Assembly: GCF_900129425.1 (NCBI RefSeq)
Contig: NZ_LT670817.1
Location: 8,274,001-8,338,000, forward strand
From: Bradyrhizobium erythrophlei
Lineage (GTDB): Bacteria; Pseudomonadota; Alphaproteobacteria; Rhizobiales; Xanthobacteraceae
DNA length: 64,000 nucleotides
Direction: 5' to 3'
This document shows positions 28,250 to 37,091 of this stretch, one piece after another (the first letter of the stretch is position 1; each line of letters opens with the position of its first letter). The position numbers and the translations under genes are program-made. The notes under the pieces are model-generated. The model was not told the origin of the DNA. It saw only the letters and a list, made by a program, of their open reading frames with translations, and ran no database searches.

Positions 28250-28852
28250 ATGGCGAAAACAGACCAACCCACCACGATCAAGAAATACGCGAACCGACGG
28301 CTCTATAATACCGGTACCAGCACCTATGTGACGCTCGAGGACCTCGCGGCGATGGTGAAGGACGGCGAGGATTTTCTCGTCTACGACGCCAAGACCGGCG
28401 ACGACATTACCCGCTCCGTACTGGCGCAGATCATCTTCGAACAGGAAAACAAGGCCGGCCAGAATCTGCTGCCGACCACCTTCCTGCGCCAGCTGATCCG
28501 ATTCTACGGCGACAGTATGCAGATGGTGGTGCCGAAATATCTCGAACAGTCGATCGACACGCTGACACGCGAGCAGGAAAAATTCCGCAAGCAGTTGACC
28601 AACACATTCAGCGGCACGCCGTTCGCGCCGCTGGAAGAACACGTTCGCCGCAACATGGAATTGTTTCAGCAGACATTCTCGATGTTCAAGCCGTTCGTGC
28701 CGCCGCGCGGCGGAACGGCGGTTACAACCGAGCCGGAAAAGACACCGGAGCCGGCCGCGGAAAATAGCAACATCGACGATCTTCGCCGTCAGATGAAGGA
28801 AATGCAGGAGCGCCTCGAGCGGATGTCGAAAGAGCCGAAAAAGGAAGAGTGA
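28250..28852 (+). CDS. phaR: Polyhydroxyalkanoate synthesis regulator PhaR
   Basis: PhaR is a DNA- and PHA-binding repressor that controls phasin and other carbon-storage genes and is titrated by polymer granules. The 200-residue protein has the PHB accumulation regulator DNA-binding domain at residues 12-70 (IKKYANRRLYNTGTSTYV and the DLAAMVKDGEDF region), then a second PHB-associated domain (FLRQLIRFYGDSMQMVVPKY), and an acidic C-terminal coiled-coil-like end. ATG 28250 gives the usual MAKTDQPTTIKKYANR start; the frame extends 21 codons upstream without similarity. Confidence 0.96.
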   Translation: MAKTDQPTTIKKYANRRLYNTGTSTYVTLEDLAAMVKDGEDFLVYDAKTGDDITRSVLAQIIFEQENKAGQNLLPTTFLRQLIRFYGDSMQMVVPKYLEQSIDTLTREQEKFRKQLTNTFSGTPFAPLEEHVRRNMELFQQTFSMFKPFVPPRGGTAVTTEPEKTPEPAAENSNIDDLRRQMKEMQERLERMSKEPKKEE

Positions 28853-28858
28853 TTTTCT

Positions 28859-28978
28859 GTCGTCCCTGCGAAAGCACGGACCCATAGCCACCGGCATCAA
28901 TCGTGGCATAAGGTCTCTCACACCATTGTCCATCCGATAGGACACGGCGCATGGGTCCCGGCTCAAGGCCGGGACGAC
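28859..28978. repeat. Palindromic repeat, family C copy 2
   Basis: GTCGTCCCTGCGAAAGCACG and CGGCTCAAGGCCGGGACGAC are the ends, with CCCATAGCC and GGCGCATGGG inner segments. Lies between phaR and the convergent GGDEF-EAL gene. Confidence 0.85.
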
Positions 28979-29006
28979 GCTTTATATTTCGACGCGCAGA
29001 GATTTT

Positions 29007-30701
29007 CTAACACGCCGCCGGCAACACCGCTTCGCCCCGCGAATCCCAGGGCCGTTGCGAGGACGCAAGCCCGATCAGGCGGCCCTGGATATAATCGCAG
29101 CCCCAGTCGCGCAGCATCACCGCTGATTCCTCGTCCTGAACCCATTCGGCGACGGTCTTGATTTGCAGCCGGCGGGCCAGATCGATCAGCGTCTGCACGA
29201 AGGCGCGATCGTCGGCCGAGCGTGCGACGTTCTGCACGAAGGCGCCGTCGATCTTGACGATGTCGACGCCGAGCTTGCGCAAGTTCCGGAACGAGGTGTA
29301 ACCGGCGCCGAAATCGTCGATCGCGATCCGGCTTCCAAAATTCTTCAGCCGGGTGACGAAGCCGCGCAAATCGTCGATATCCTGGATCGCGACCGTCTCG
29401 GTGATTTCGACGATCAGCCGCTCGGCGACGCCGGGGTGCGCCCGCATCAGCGATTCGATCGAGGCCCACCAGTCCGGATCCATCGTGGTGTCCGGCGAGA
29501 TGTTGAGGCTGAGCTGCACATTCGGCGACGCCGCGAGTTCGGCCACCACCAGTTCGAGCACGCGGTGATCGACCAGCCGGATCAGGCCGAGCTTTTCGGC
29601 GACGGGCACGATGTCCGGCGCCAGCAGGACCTGCCCATCGTCCTGTTCCATGCGGATCAGGCACTCGTAGAACGAAGCGCGGCGCGAGTGCGCCTCCACC
29701 ACCGGCTCGAACGCCATCACGATGCGGCGCTCGTTGAGCGCGGTGACGATCTCGTCGGTGACGCGGATATTGACGCGGCGCTGGGCGTCGCGCTCGACAT
29801 TCGGACGCCACAGCGAGAACGACCCGGCGCGGCGGCGCTTGGCCGCATCGAGCGTTTCATGGGCGCGGTTGATCGCCTCGTCGGCGCTGCGCGCGTAGCG
29901 CGGCACGCTGACCGCGCCGATCGATGCGGTGACCGAGACCGGGCCGGATTTGGTCGGCACCACGTCGTCGCGAACGCCGGCCAGAAACCGCTCGGCGGCG
30001 ACATTGATGTCGTCGACGGTGCAGTTCCTCAGGATCAGCCCGAATTTGTTGCCGGAGAACCGGCCGAGCACGTCGCCGGCACGCAGCCGGGCACGAATGC
30101 GCCGGGCGACCTCGGAAATCACGGCGTCCGCCACATCAAAGCCGAAGGCGTCGTTGATGCGTGCCAGGTGATCGATACCGATCAGCATGAAGGCGCAGGA
30201 TGAGCGGAAGCGGGTGGTTTCCTCGATCGCCTCGGCCAGCGCTGCGACGAGATGGGTGCGATTGAGTTCGCCGGTCAGCGGGTCGTGCCGCGATAGCTTC
30301 ACGAGTTGCTCGTCGCGGGCGTGGAGCTCGTTGTTGACGCGGACAATGCCCTGGACGCGCGCCGGCTTGCCATCGGCGCCGGCGAACCAGCGGCCGGTTT
30401 CCTCGATCCAGAGCACCGGGGCGGAGGTCGAGGTCCGCACGCCATATTCGATCCGGTAGGGCACCCCGTCGCTACCCTGCGCCGGCGGCGAATGCCCCAG
30501 CGCCTCCGACCGGATCGAGCGCACCGGCTCGATCAGTTTCGAAAACTCCGCGCCGCTCACAAGCGCCGTTGGCGGAACATCCGGAAAAACCGCGCTGACG
30601 TGATCGCTCCAGCCGATCGTATCGGTTGCGATATCCCATACGAAGGCCGCCTGGCCGAGGGAAGCCAGGATGGTCGAAGCTTGCGGTAGGGTGGGTATCA
30701 A
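29007..30701 (-). CDS. PAS-GGDEF-EAL protein with degenerate GGDEF motif
   Basis: A cyclic-di-GMP related protein of about 564 residues. A PAS-like sensor comes first (QAAFVWDIATDTIGWSDHVS), then a GGDEF domain whose signature reads SGNKF rather than GGDEF (about residue 215), so cyclase activity is unlikely. The EAL domain keeps many catalytic residues: ECLIRM in place of EALLRW (Glu kept), NISPDT, EITETV, DDFGAGYTSF, KIDGAFV. It is therefore more likely a phosphodiesterase or a c-di-GMP sensor. The start is uncertain: TTG at 30701 has a GAGG just upstream and gives a sensible PAS start; the frame stays open to 31064, overlapping the next gene. Confidence 0.85.
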   Translation of the reverse strand: MIPTLPQASTILASLGQAAFVWDIATDTIGWSDHVSAVFPDVPPTALVSGAEFSKLIEPVRSIRSEALGHSPPAQGSDGVPYRIEYGVRTSTSAPVLWIEETGRWFAGADGKPARVQGIVRVNNELHARDEQLVKLSRHDPLTGELNRTHLVAALAEAIEETTRFRSSCAFMLIGIDHLARINDAFGFDVADAVISEVARRIRARLRAGDVLGRFSGNKFGLILRNCTVDDINVAAERFLAGVRDDVVPTKSGPVSVTASIGAVSVPRYARSADEAINRAHETLDAAKRRRAGSFSLWRPNVERDAQRRVNIRVTDEIVTALNERRIVMAFEPVVEAHSRRASFYECLIRMEQDDGQVLLAPDIVPVAEKLGLIRLVDHRVLELVVAELAASPNVQLSLNISPDTTMDPDWWASIESLMRAHPGVAERLIVEITETVAIQDIDDLRGFVTRLKNFGSRIAIDDFGAGYTSFRNLRKLGVDIVKIDGAFVQNVARSADDRAFVQTLIDLARRLQIKTVAEWVQDEESAVMLRDWGCDYIQGRLIGLASSQRPWDSRGEAVLPAAC

Positions 30702-30915
30702 AATCGCCTCGTTTCGGGACACTGCCGGTGATTCCCGGTCTAGGATACTGCTTGTTTCGGCATCGACCCTAGGCAAAGTTGATAAATATTCCGCAAACCA
30801 CGTTGCGCGACGGCCAGGAACGAACCGGACAGAACGGCATAGGCCTTGCGAGAATGGAATCGGAAGCGGGCGCAGCGTCCCAAAATGTGACAATTCAGCC
30901 GGATTTTGATTTGCG

Positions 30916-31215
30916 ATGTTAGGCAGCGATCGACCAGAACCGACAATCGAGGATGGCGTCTTTTCAGACGCCGAGCCCGCCTGCGTCGCGCTGGTGCCGG
31001 TGGTCGCCTCCACGCAATGGTCGATGCCCATCGAGCTGTCCCGGCCCAACTCGACTTTTGTCACCCATCTGATCGCAACCGCCGAGCAGGTGCCGCAAAC
31101 CCGCTCCTTGCGGCGGGCGATGGCTGCCGATGCGCAGACCGCTTACCGCGCGAACCAGCACACGGCCCAAGGCGCGGCTCAAGTCGCGGGCTTCCGCACC
31201 CGGCAAATCATCTGA
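30916..31215 (+). CDS. Conserved hypothetical protein
   Basis: A 99-residue protein with a Glu/Asp-rich start, a central VALVPVVASTQWSM stretch, and a basic Ala/Gln-rich C-terminus (THLIATAEQVPQTRSLRRAM, then QTAYRANQHTAQG). I recognise the THLIATAEQ...TRSLRRA pattern as recurring in bradyrhizobial hypothetical proteins, but no function is known to me. No signal peptide or membrane span. It is divergent from the GGDEF-EAL gene and ends two bases before the convergent gene at 31217. Confidence 0.7.
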   Translation: MLGSDRPEPTIEDGVFSDAEPACVALVPVVASTQWSMPIELSRPNSTFVTHLIATAEQVPQTRSLRRAMAADAQTAYRANQHTAQGAAQVAGFRTRQII

Positions 31216-31216
31216 G

Positions 31217-31852
31217 TTAGCGCGGCGGCGGCTCTGGCGGCGGCGAGGCGTTGTGCGGCTGCAGTTCCGGCGAGGAGACTTCCGGTGATGCTTCACTCGG
31301 CGTGACGGCGGGTGGCACAACTTTCGGCGGCGACTGGTCGAGCGGCACGGATTCGGCGACGGAAGCCGCCGGCGGCACCGCCGGCGCAGGTGGCGGATCG
31401 AATTGAGGTTCGGGTGCAGCCGCCGCGGCAGGCTGTCTCGCGCCCCGCCTGGAGACCGCCGGGACCGCCACAACTTGCGTTCCGCGCCGCGCACGCAACG
31501 CGATGCCGGACAGAAAATCCACCAGCGCAAGCATCGCCAGCAGGCAATAGGTCGAGGTGCCGAACCGCGGCCACAGCAAAAACTCGGCCGCGGCGGCGCC
31601 GAACACGACCAGCGACAGCAGGTGATCGGTGAGGAATTTCGCGCCGGGACGGGCGCCCTTGATGACTTCCAGCAGCAGCAGGAAAATGCCGAGCGCCAGC
31701 AGCATATCGTTCAGGTTCACCGGCCACTCGGCGCCGGACATCAGCGTCAGCTTCAGCACCGGCTCGGCGAGCGACACGCTGGGCATCAGGAAGACGATGA
31801 TGTTGTAGACCGCGAGCGGAATCAGAAGCAGCGGAAAACCGACCATGGACAT
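31217..31852 (-). CDS. Hypothetical membrane protein with Pro-rich tail
   Basis: A 211-residue protein. The first 125 residues contain about four hydrophobic segments (MVGFPLLLIPLAVYNIIVFL, NLNDMLLALGIFLLLLEVI, LLSLVVFGAAAAEFLLWP, YCLLAMLALVDFLSGIAL), matching conserved rhizobial membrane proteins of unknown function. The remaining 85 residues are Pro/Ala/Ser-rich, likely disordered, perhaps cytoplasmic. It lies downstream of rpmF on the same strand with a 140-base gap. Function unknown. Confidence 0.82.
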   Translation of the reverse strand: MSMVGFPLLLIPLAVYNIIVFLMPSVSLAEPVLKLTLMSGAEWPVNLNDMLLALGIFLLLLEVIKGARPGAKFLTDHLLSLVVFGAAAAEFLLWPRFGTSTYCLLAMLALVDFLSGIALRARRGTQVVAVPAVSRRGARQPAAAAAPEPQFDPPPAPAVPPAASVAESVPLDQSPPKVVPPAVTPSEASPEVSSPELQPHNASPPPEPPPR

Positions 31853-31991
31853 CCGGGGCCTTCCTTCTCAAGCAAGAGAACCAGGGCGTTCCCGGGCGAA
31901 ACGCTTCGGCCCGTCCCAGGAACCCGTCTTACCTCACCCGTTGGCCGAATTCAGGCAGGCCGGCCGTCGGCTTGCCCGCCTTTCGCGTGGA

Positions 31992-32177
31992 TCAGGATTC
32001 CTTCTTGGCCTTCAGAACCTGGCGGCCCTTGTACATCCCGGTCTTCAAATCGAGATGATGCGGACGGCGCAATTCGCCGGAGTCCTTGTCCTCGGCGTAG
32101 GTCGGTTTCTTCAGCGCATCCGCCGAGCGGCGCATGCCACGCCGCGAGGGCGATGTTTTTCTTCTGGGAACGGCCAT
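31992..32177 (-). CDS. rpmF: 50S ribosomal protein L32
   Basis: L32 of the large ribosomal subunit, 61 residues. The start MAVPRRKTSPSRRGMRRSAD and the body LRRPHHLDLKTGMYKGRQVL are characteristic. No CxxC zinc motif, as in the zinc-free form. The ATG at 32177 is preferred over an 11-codon upstream extension from 32210. It lies downstream of mtgA on the same strand, the common order in this group. Confidence 0.97.
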   Translation of the reverse strand: MAVPRRKTSPSRRGMRRSADALKKPTYAEDKDSGELRRPHHLDLKTGMYKGRQVLKAKKES

Positions 32178-32332
32178 GTTGGTGTCCTCTAGGGGTGTTG
32201 TCGGAGGCATCGTCCGGGGAGGACGGCTGAAGCGTTTTTGGCGCGAGCTGAAATGCCGATAAGGCCGCGCTTATAGAGGATGGAACAGCGCAAAGCTAGC
32301 GTGGTTTGCAGCCAAAATGGCTCAAAATCGGT

Positions 32333-33043
32333 TCAAAAGGCCCGATTTTCGCGCCAGCATCGCTGCAACTCCGCGGCCTGCGCCCGCGCCGTATAGGTGC
32401 CGGCCAGGCGGCGCACCCCGGGGCCGGGATTACGGGCGCTGCGCTTGACCGGGTTGGGCAGGATCGCCGCCAGCAGGGCGGCTTCGCGCGGCCCAAGCGC
32501 CGAGGCCGGACGGCCGAAGGCATAGGCGGAGCCAGCCTGCGCGCCGAACTGGCCGGACGGACCGAGCTCGGCGATATTGAGATAGATCTCCAGGATGCGC
32601 TGCTTCGGCAGCACGAAGTCGATCCACAGCGCCAGCGGAAACTCCAGCGCCTTGCGGACCACGCTGCGGCCCGGCCACAGGAACAGGTTTTTCGCCACCT
32701 GCTGGGTGATGGTCGAGCCGCCGCGCGTCACTTCGCCGTCCTCGGCGTCGTCGATCACGTCGCGCAGCGCGTCCCAGTCGATGCCGTGATGGCTGCAGAA
32801 TTTCGCATCTTCGGCGGCGACCACCGAGCGCGGCAGTGACGGCGAGATCGCGCCGAAATCGATCCATTGCCGCGACATCGGCGCCCCGGTCAGCCAGCGC
32901 CAGGCCATCAGCGTCGAGACCGGATGCCCGGCGCGGTAAAGCGGCGCCACCAGATAAGGCAGCGCCAACACGACCAGCAGGATCAGCAGTAAATTTCGGG
33001 CGACGCGCAAAATCACCGTTCTGTTTCTGCGCGTATTCCGCAA
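32333..33043 (-). CDS. mtgA: Monofunctional biosynthetic peptidoglycan transglycosylase MtgA
   Basis: MtgA polymerises lipid II into glycan strands at the membrane. The 236-residue protein has one N-terminal membrane anchor (LLLILLVVLALPYLVAPLY) and the family 51 glycosyltransferase motifs: VVAAEDAKFCSHHGIDW with the catalytic Glu, RGGSTITQQVAKNLFLWPGR, and KQRILEIYLNIAELG. The start is uncertain: TTG at 33043 opens MRNTRRNRTVIL, while a GTG nine codons later is also possible. A 45-base hairpin overlaps the 5-prime end. Divergent from the prenyl synthase gene. Confidence 0.95.
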   Translation of the reverse strand: MRNTRRNRTVILRVARNLLLILLVVLALPYLVAPLYRAGHPVSTLMAWRWLTGAPMSRQWIDFGAISPSLPRSVVAAEDAKFCSHHGIDWDALRDVIDDAEDGEVTRGGSTITQQVAKNLFLWPGRSVVRKALEFPLALWIDFVLPKQRILEIYLNIAELGPSGQFGAQAGSAYAFGRPASALGPREAALLAAILPNPVKRSARNPGPGVRRLAGTYTARAQAAELQRCWRENRAF

Positions 33044-33073
33044 AAGTGCCGGTTTTGCGAACAGAATACGCGC
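33029..33073. promoter_or_regulatory. Long hairpin at the mtgA 5-prime end
   Basis: Two stacked inverted repeats, GCGCGTATTC / GAATACGCGC and CGCAAAA / TTTTGCG, form a 17-bp stem with a four-base bulge. It spans the proposed TTG start of mtgA, so in RNA it would bury the initiation region, or as DNA could be an operator. Confidence 0.5.
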
Positions 33074-33295
33074 GAGTTACTATGATAGAGCATTTTCTCC
33101 GGCCAACCGATTCCACTTGACCGGAAAATGCCATGCGCGGCGGCCGTGGCCGGATAATGGCCGGTATCGATGATATCTCCCTGATAGTTCTGGCGTTTTC
33201 CAGCGGTTTTAGGGCACCGCGGACCTGGGCGGCGGAATTGACGAAGCCGGTGCCATCAACGATTGTCCCGCCAACTCGATTGGGAGCTGTTTTTG

Positions 33296-34222
33296 ATGAC
33301 GACCGGCACGGCACTATCGGACTTTACGAAACGACTGGACCAGACCGCGGAGGACACCGAAGCCCTGCTGGGCAAACTTTTGTCAGATGAGCTTTTGCCC
33401 GACGAGATCGCACGGCCGAAACGGCTGATCGAGGCGATGCGCTATTCGAGCCTCGGCGGGGGAAAACGGCTGCGGCCGTTTCTGGTGGTCGAGAGCGCGG
33501 CCGTGTTCGGTGTCGCGCGCGAGGCCGCGCTGCTGGCCGGCGCCGCGCTCGAATGCATCCACTGCTATTCGCTTGTTCATGACGACCTGCCGGCGATGGA
33601 CAACAGCGATCTGCGCCGCGGCCGGCCCACGCTTCACAAGAAGACCGACGACGCCACTGCGATCCTGGCCGGCGACGGGCTGCTGACGCTCGCTTTCGAC
33701 ATCATCACCCGCGACGAGATCCACAAGGACCCGACGGTGCGGCTGCTGCTGACGCGCGCGCTGGCGCGTGCATCGGGAATCGGCGGCATGGTCGGCGGCC
33801 AGATGCTCGACCTTGCCGGCGAAGGCCGATTCGGCGACCGCGAACCGGTCGATGTCGCGCGGCTGCAGCAGATGAAGACCGGGGCGCTGCTGCGCTTCGG
33901 CTGTATCGCCGGCGCGATCCTCGGCCAGTCCTCGCCGAGGGAATACCAGGCGCTCGACGACTATGGCCGCGCGCTCGGCGAAGCCTTTCAGATCGCCGAC
34001 GACCTGCTCGACGTCGAAGGCGACGCCGCCGCGCTCGGCAAGCAGACCGGCCAGGACGCCGCGCTGGGCAAGACCACTTTCGTCACCCAGCTCGGCGTCG
34101 CGGGCGCCAAGCAGCGCGTGCGCGATTTGCTGGCGCGCGCCGATGCCGCGTTGTCGATCTTCGGCGCCAAGGGCGACGTGCTGCGCGCCGCCGCGCGATT
34201 CGTCGCCGAGCGCAAGAATTGA
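33296..34222 (+). CDS. ispA: Polyprenyl synthetase (farnesyl diphosphate synthase type)
   Basis: A short-chain trans-prenyl diphosphate synthase of 308 residues that condenses IPP with allylic diphosphates; probably makes farnesyl (or geranylgeranyl) diphosphate. The first aspartate-rich motif is DDLPAMD at residues 96-102 with RRGRPTLHKK after it; the second is DDLLDVEGD near 236. GGGKRLRPFLV and QIADDLLD are standard. The ATG at 33296 is preferred over a frame opening at 33263. Its stop overlaps the alternative TTG start of the DUF1345 gene. ispG, elsewhere in the window, supplies the isoprenoid precursors. Confidence 0.93.
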   Translation: MTTGTALSDFTKRLDQTAEDTEALLGKLLSDELLPDEIARPKRLIEAMRYSSLGGGKRLRPFLVVESAAVFGVAREAALLAGAALECIHCYSLVHDDLPAMDNSDLRRGRPTLHKKTDDATAILAGDGLLTLAFDIITRDEIHKDPTVRLLLTRALARASGIGGMVGGQMLDLAGEGRFGDREPVDVARLQQMKTGALLRFGCIAGAILGQSSPREYQALDDYGRALGEAFQIADDLLDVEGDAAALGKQTGQDAALGKTTFVTQLGVAGAKQRVRDLLARADAALSIFGAKGDVLRAAARFVAERKN

Positions 34223-34230
34223 AGGCGGCG

Positions 34231-34917
34231 ATGACAGTCAAGCAAGCCGACGATCCCGTTCTCGTTCGTTTTCGGAAGATGCCCGGGCCGGTCCGTGTGG
34301 TCTACGCGTGGCCACGCACCTTCTTTTCGATTCTGATCGGCATAGCGGCATTCGTTCTGCTGCCTGCCTCGCTGCGGCCGGTGACACGCATACTGGTCGG
34401 CTGGGATGTCTTTACCGCGGTGTATCTGGCGCTGGCCTACATCATGATGTCGCACTGCGGACTTGCGCATATCAAGCGCAACGCCGTGCTGCAGGACGAT
34501 GGCCGCTTTCTGATCCTGCTGGTGACCGCGCTCGGCGCGTTTGCCTCAATCGCCGCGATCGTGTTCGAACTCGGCGCATCGCAGCGCAGCGTCCCGGAGC
34601 TGACGCTGGCGACCGTGACGATCGCGCTGTCCTGGGCCACCGTACACACCACCTTCGCGCTGCACTACGCCCATGATTACTACCGCGGCGCCAAGCCCGG
34701 CGGCTTGCAGTTTCCGAGCGGCGACACGCAGGAACACGCGGACTACTGGGATTTTGTCTATTTCTCGTTCGTGATCGGCATGACCGCGCAGGTTTCCGAC
34801 GTCGGCATCACCGCCAAGAGCATCCGCCGCACGGCCACCGCACACGGCATCATCTCTTTCGTCTACAATACCGCGCTGGTCGCGCTGATGGTCAATATCG
34901 CCGCGAGCGCGATCTGA
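34231..34917 (+). CDS. DUF1345 family membrane protein
   Basis: A 228-residue inner-membrane protein with about five hydrophobic segments (FFSILIGIAAFVLLPASL, WDVFTAVYLALAYIMM, ILLVTALGAFASIAAIVF, LATVTIALSWATVHTTFAL, VYNTALVALMVNIAASA). The pattern THTTFALHYAHDYY and YWDFVYFSFVIGMTAQVSDV is the DUF1345 signature. Function unknown. ATG 34231 has GGCGG just upstream; a TTG at 34219 overlapping the previous stop is the alternative. Likely co-transcribed with the prenyl synthase. Confidence 0.93.
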   Translation: MTVKQADDPVLVRFRKMPGPVRVVYAWPRTFFSILIGIAAFVLLPASLRPVTRILVGWDVFTAVYLALAYIMMSHCGLAHIKRNAVLQDDGRFLILLVTALGAFASIAAIVFELGASQRSVPELTLATVTIALSWATVHTTFALHYAHDYYRGAKPGGLQFPSGDTQEHADYWDFVYFSFVIGMTAQVSDVGITAKSIRRTATAHGIISFVYNTALVALMVNIAASAI

Positions 34918-34927
34918 GTGTTGCCAT

Positions 34928-35030
34928 GTCATTCCGGGGCGATGCGCAAGCATCGAACCCGGAATCCAAGGATTCCCCGATGTGCAATTGCACATCTGAG
35001 GTCTGGTCCTTCGGACCATCCCGGAATGAC
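34928..35030. repeat. Multi-stem palindromic repeat, family B copy 5
   Basis: GTCATTCCGGGGCGATGCGC to CCATCCCGGAATGAC, with GGAATCCAAGGATTCC and GATGTGCAATTGCACATC stems. It lies between convergent genes and could act as terminator. Confidence 0.88.
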
Positions 35031-35064
35031 GATAACAATTTGCGGGCATCGTACCTCGCGCCGC

Positions 35065-36861
35065 TCACCTGCAAATCTGCACGTTGCCGCCGCCACCTTC
35101 GCGGGGGCCACCTTGCGCGGTCGTTCTGAATTCGAGGTGACAGCCGCGCGCGACCGGGCGGCAGCCGCCTTGGTCGCAGACGATCTGGCCCGAGGCCTGC
35201 GGCCTGGCCGGAGCGGCCTCAGGCCTCGGCCGGTCCCGCGCCGCGCGCTCGGGGCGGTCGGAAGTGTCACGCCTGGCGGTCGGCGTTTTCGCGCGGCGCT
35301 TCTGGCATTCGTTATCGTCATTGAGGATCGAGCCTTCGGCGCAGACGATTCGGCTGCAGCGGTCGCCGTCGGGTTTGAAGCCATGCTCGCAGACCAGCGG
35401 ACAGACCCGCGACGGTTTCAGCTTGATCGCGTCGAGCGCATCGAGACTTGCCAGCTCGACGTCGAATTTGGTTCCGGCATGGCGGTTGAACAGCGCCAGC
35501 GAGCGCTGCGAGGCCGCGTTCCATTCGCCGTCGGCATCCCCGGTGAGACAGCCGACGCGGCGCAGTTCGGTCTGCACCGATTTGGCGAGATCGGCCGGCG
35601 GCGGCGACGGGTTCAGCGAGCCGAGGTTGGTCGCATCTTTCGCCCCTTGTGCCTTGTCGGCCGTCGTGGTTTCGGCGGCAGCCCGTTTCTGTTCGGCCTC
35701 GGCGGCCTGCTGCTGCGCCGCCTCCTTGGCTTTCTCGGCTGCCAATCGGGCCTGCTCGGCGGCCTTGGCATCGGCGTCGGCCTTGGCCTGCTGTGCCTTT
35801 TGCGCACCCTCGGCGGCAAGCCGCGCCCGTTCCTGTTCGGCGAGCCGCGACTTTTCGGTCGCCGCAACGCGGGTTTCCTCCGCGGCAATCCTGGCCAGCT
35901 GGATCCTGGCGAGGTTTGCGTAAAAACCGTCCGGGTACTGCGCGAGAAAAGCGTTCAGCGCGTCCTTGTTGCCGACCTGCAGCGCCAGTTCGTAGTCGCG
36001 GCGTGCCTCTGCCTGCGGATTGGGCGCGGGTGTGGACGGTGCAGAGCTCTTGGGCGCGGGTTTGGCCGGCACCAACGGCAGGTCGTCGCCGCCGAGCGAG
36101 CCATAGACAAACGGCTCCTGTTGATTGCCCGTGCTCTTGAGCACGTCGTCGCGCACGAATCCGAATGCCCGGCGCACATCGAGCCCCGGCGTCGTCAGGT
36201 GCTTTGCCAGCGCGATCGTGAACGGGCTGTTTTTGTCGTTGCCGTCCTGCGCGGTCGAGCCGGCCTTGGCAGAATAGGCGATCAGCGTATTCGGGCTCGC
36301 CGGCTCGATCTTGGCGAGGCCGCGACCGACTGAGCGCGATGCCACCGTGCGTTTCATGTTCCCGGCGAACGGATTGTCGCGGCAGGCGTCGAGGATCACC
36401 AGCCGAAGTTGTTTGGCGGGCTCAATCGCCAGCAGCACGCGGTCCAGCGAGAACGCCTCGTCGAACACGTCGGTGTCGCGTTCCAGTTTCGCATCCACCG
36501 GGATCAGGTAATTGGTGCCGTCCACCTCCATGCCGTGACCGGCGTAATAGACCACGGCGATATCGGCGTCGCGCGCGCGGTCGGCAAAGTCGCGCAGCAC
36601 GCGGCGCGTCTCCGCCGCCGGCAGGTCGTGGCGTGAGTCCACGACATCGAAACCGGCGTCCTTGAGCGTCGCCGCGATCACCGCGCCGTCATTGACCGGG
36701 TTCGGAAGCGGCGCCACATTCTGATAGGCGGAATTGCCAAGCACCAGCGCGACGCGCTTTTCGGCTGATGCCGCCTGGCACACCAGCAGCAGCGCGGCGG
36801 CCAGCAAAAACCGACAGAATGAAAATCGGCGCAATCTTGGAGATCCAGGCGAATTCATCAT
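35065..36861 (-). CDS. Secreted caspase-like (peptidase C14 / metacaspase-type) protein
   Basis: A 598-residue caspase-fold protein. It has a signal peptide (FLLAAALLLVCQAASA, cleavage near residue 33), then the peptidase domain to about 265 with ALVLGNSAYQNVAPLPNPVNDG, the catalytic His109 in YYAGHGMEVDGTNYL and Cys160 in LDACRDNPF; both dyad residues are intact. Then come an Ala/Lys/Glu-rich coiled coil (about 330-420), a peptidoglycan-binding-like segment (VQTELRRVGCLTGDADGEWN), and a Cys- and Arg-rich tail (RVCPLVCEHGFKPDGDRCS). It is probably periplasmic. Substrate unknown; I name it only as a caspase homologue. Confidence 0.9.
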   Translation of the reverse strand: MMNSPGSPRLRRFSFCRFLLAAALLLVCQAASAEKRVALVLGNSAYQNVAPLPNPVNDGAVIAATLKDAGFDVVDSRHDLPAAETRRVLRDFADRARDADIAVVYYAGHGMEVDGTNYLIPVDAKLERDTDVFDEAFSLDRVLLAIEPAKQLRLVILDACRDNPFAGNMKRTVASRSVGRGLAKIEPASPNTLIAYSAKAGSTAQDGNDKNSPFTIALAKHLTTPGLDVRRAFGFVRDDVLKSTGNQQEPFVYGSLGGDDLPLVPAKPAPKSSAPSTPAPNPQAEARRDYELALQVGNKDALNAFLAQYPDGFYANLARIQLARIAAEETRVAATEKSRLAEQERARLAAEGAQKAQQAKADADAKAAEQARLAAEKAKEAAQQQAAEAEQKRAAAETTTADKAQGAKDATNLGSLNPSPPPADLAKSVQTELRRVGCLTGDADGEWNAASQRSLALFNRHAGTKFDVELASLDALDAIKLKPSRVCPLVCEHGFKPDGDRCSRIVCAEGSILNDDNECQKRRAKTPTARRDTSDRPERAARDRPRPEAAPARPQASGQIVCDQGGCRPVARGCHLEFRTTAQGGPREGGGGNVQICR

Positions 36862-37091
36862 GACGCTCCCGGAACTATCGTCGTTATAGCATCGCAGCCT
36901 GCCTACCAGATACCGACGCTAAAGCCTTGTGAGCCAGATCACGAAACGGCGGCGCGCATCAGCCGCCGAGGCACAGCGGGAAACGGAACTTCCTCTCTTT
37001 GGGTCGTGCCAACCCGTCGCCGGTTCGCCCTTTGCGGATCACGTTTTTCCGTCCAATATCAGGCCACAAGCAAAAACAAGCGGAGGAAGCC

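Noticed and set aside
30906..31220. 104-codon frame overlapping the 99-aa conserved protein
   Set aside because: Arg-rich out-of-frame shadow; the 99-aa frame has the more natural composition and a familiar pattern.
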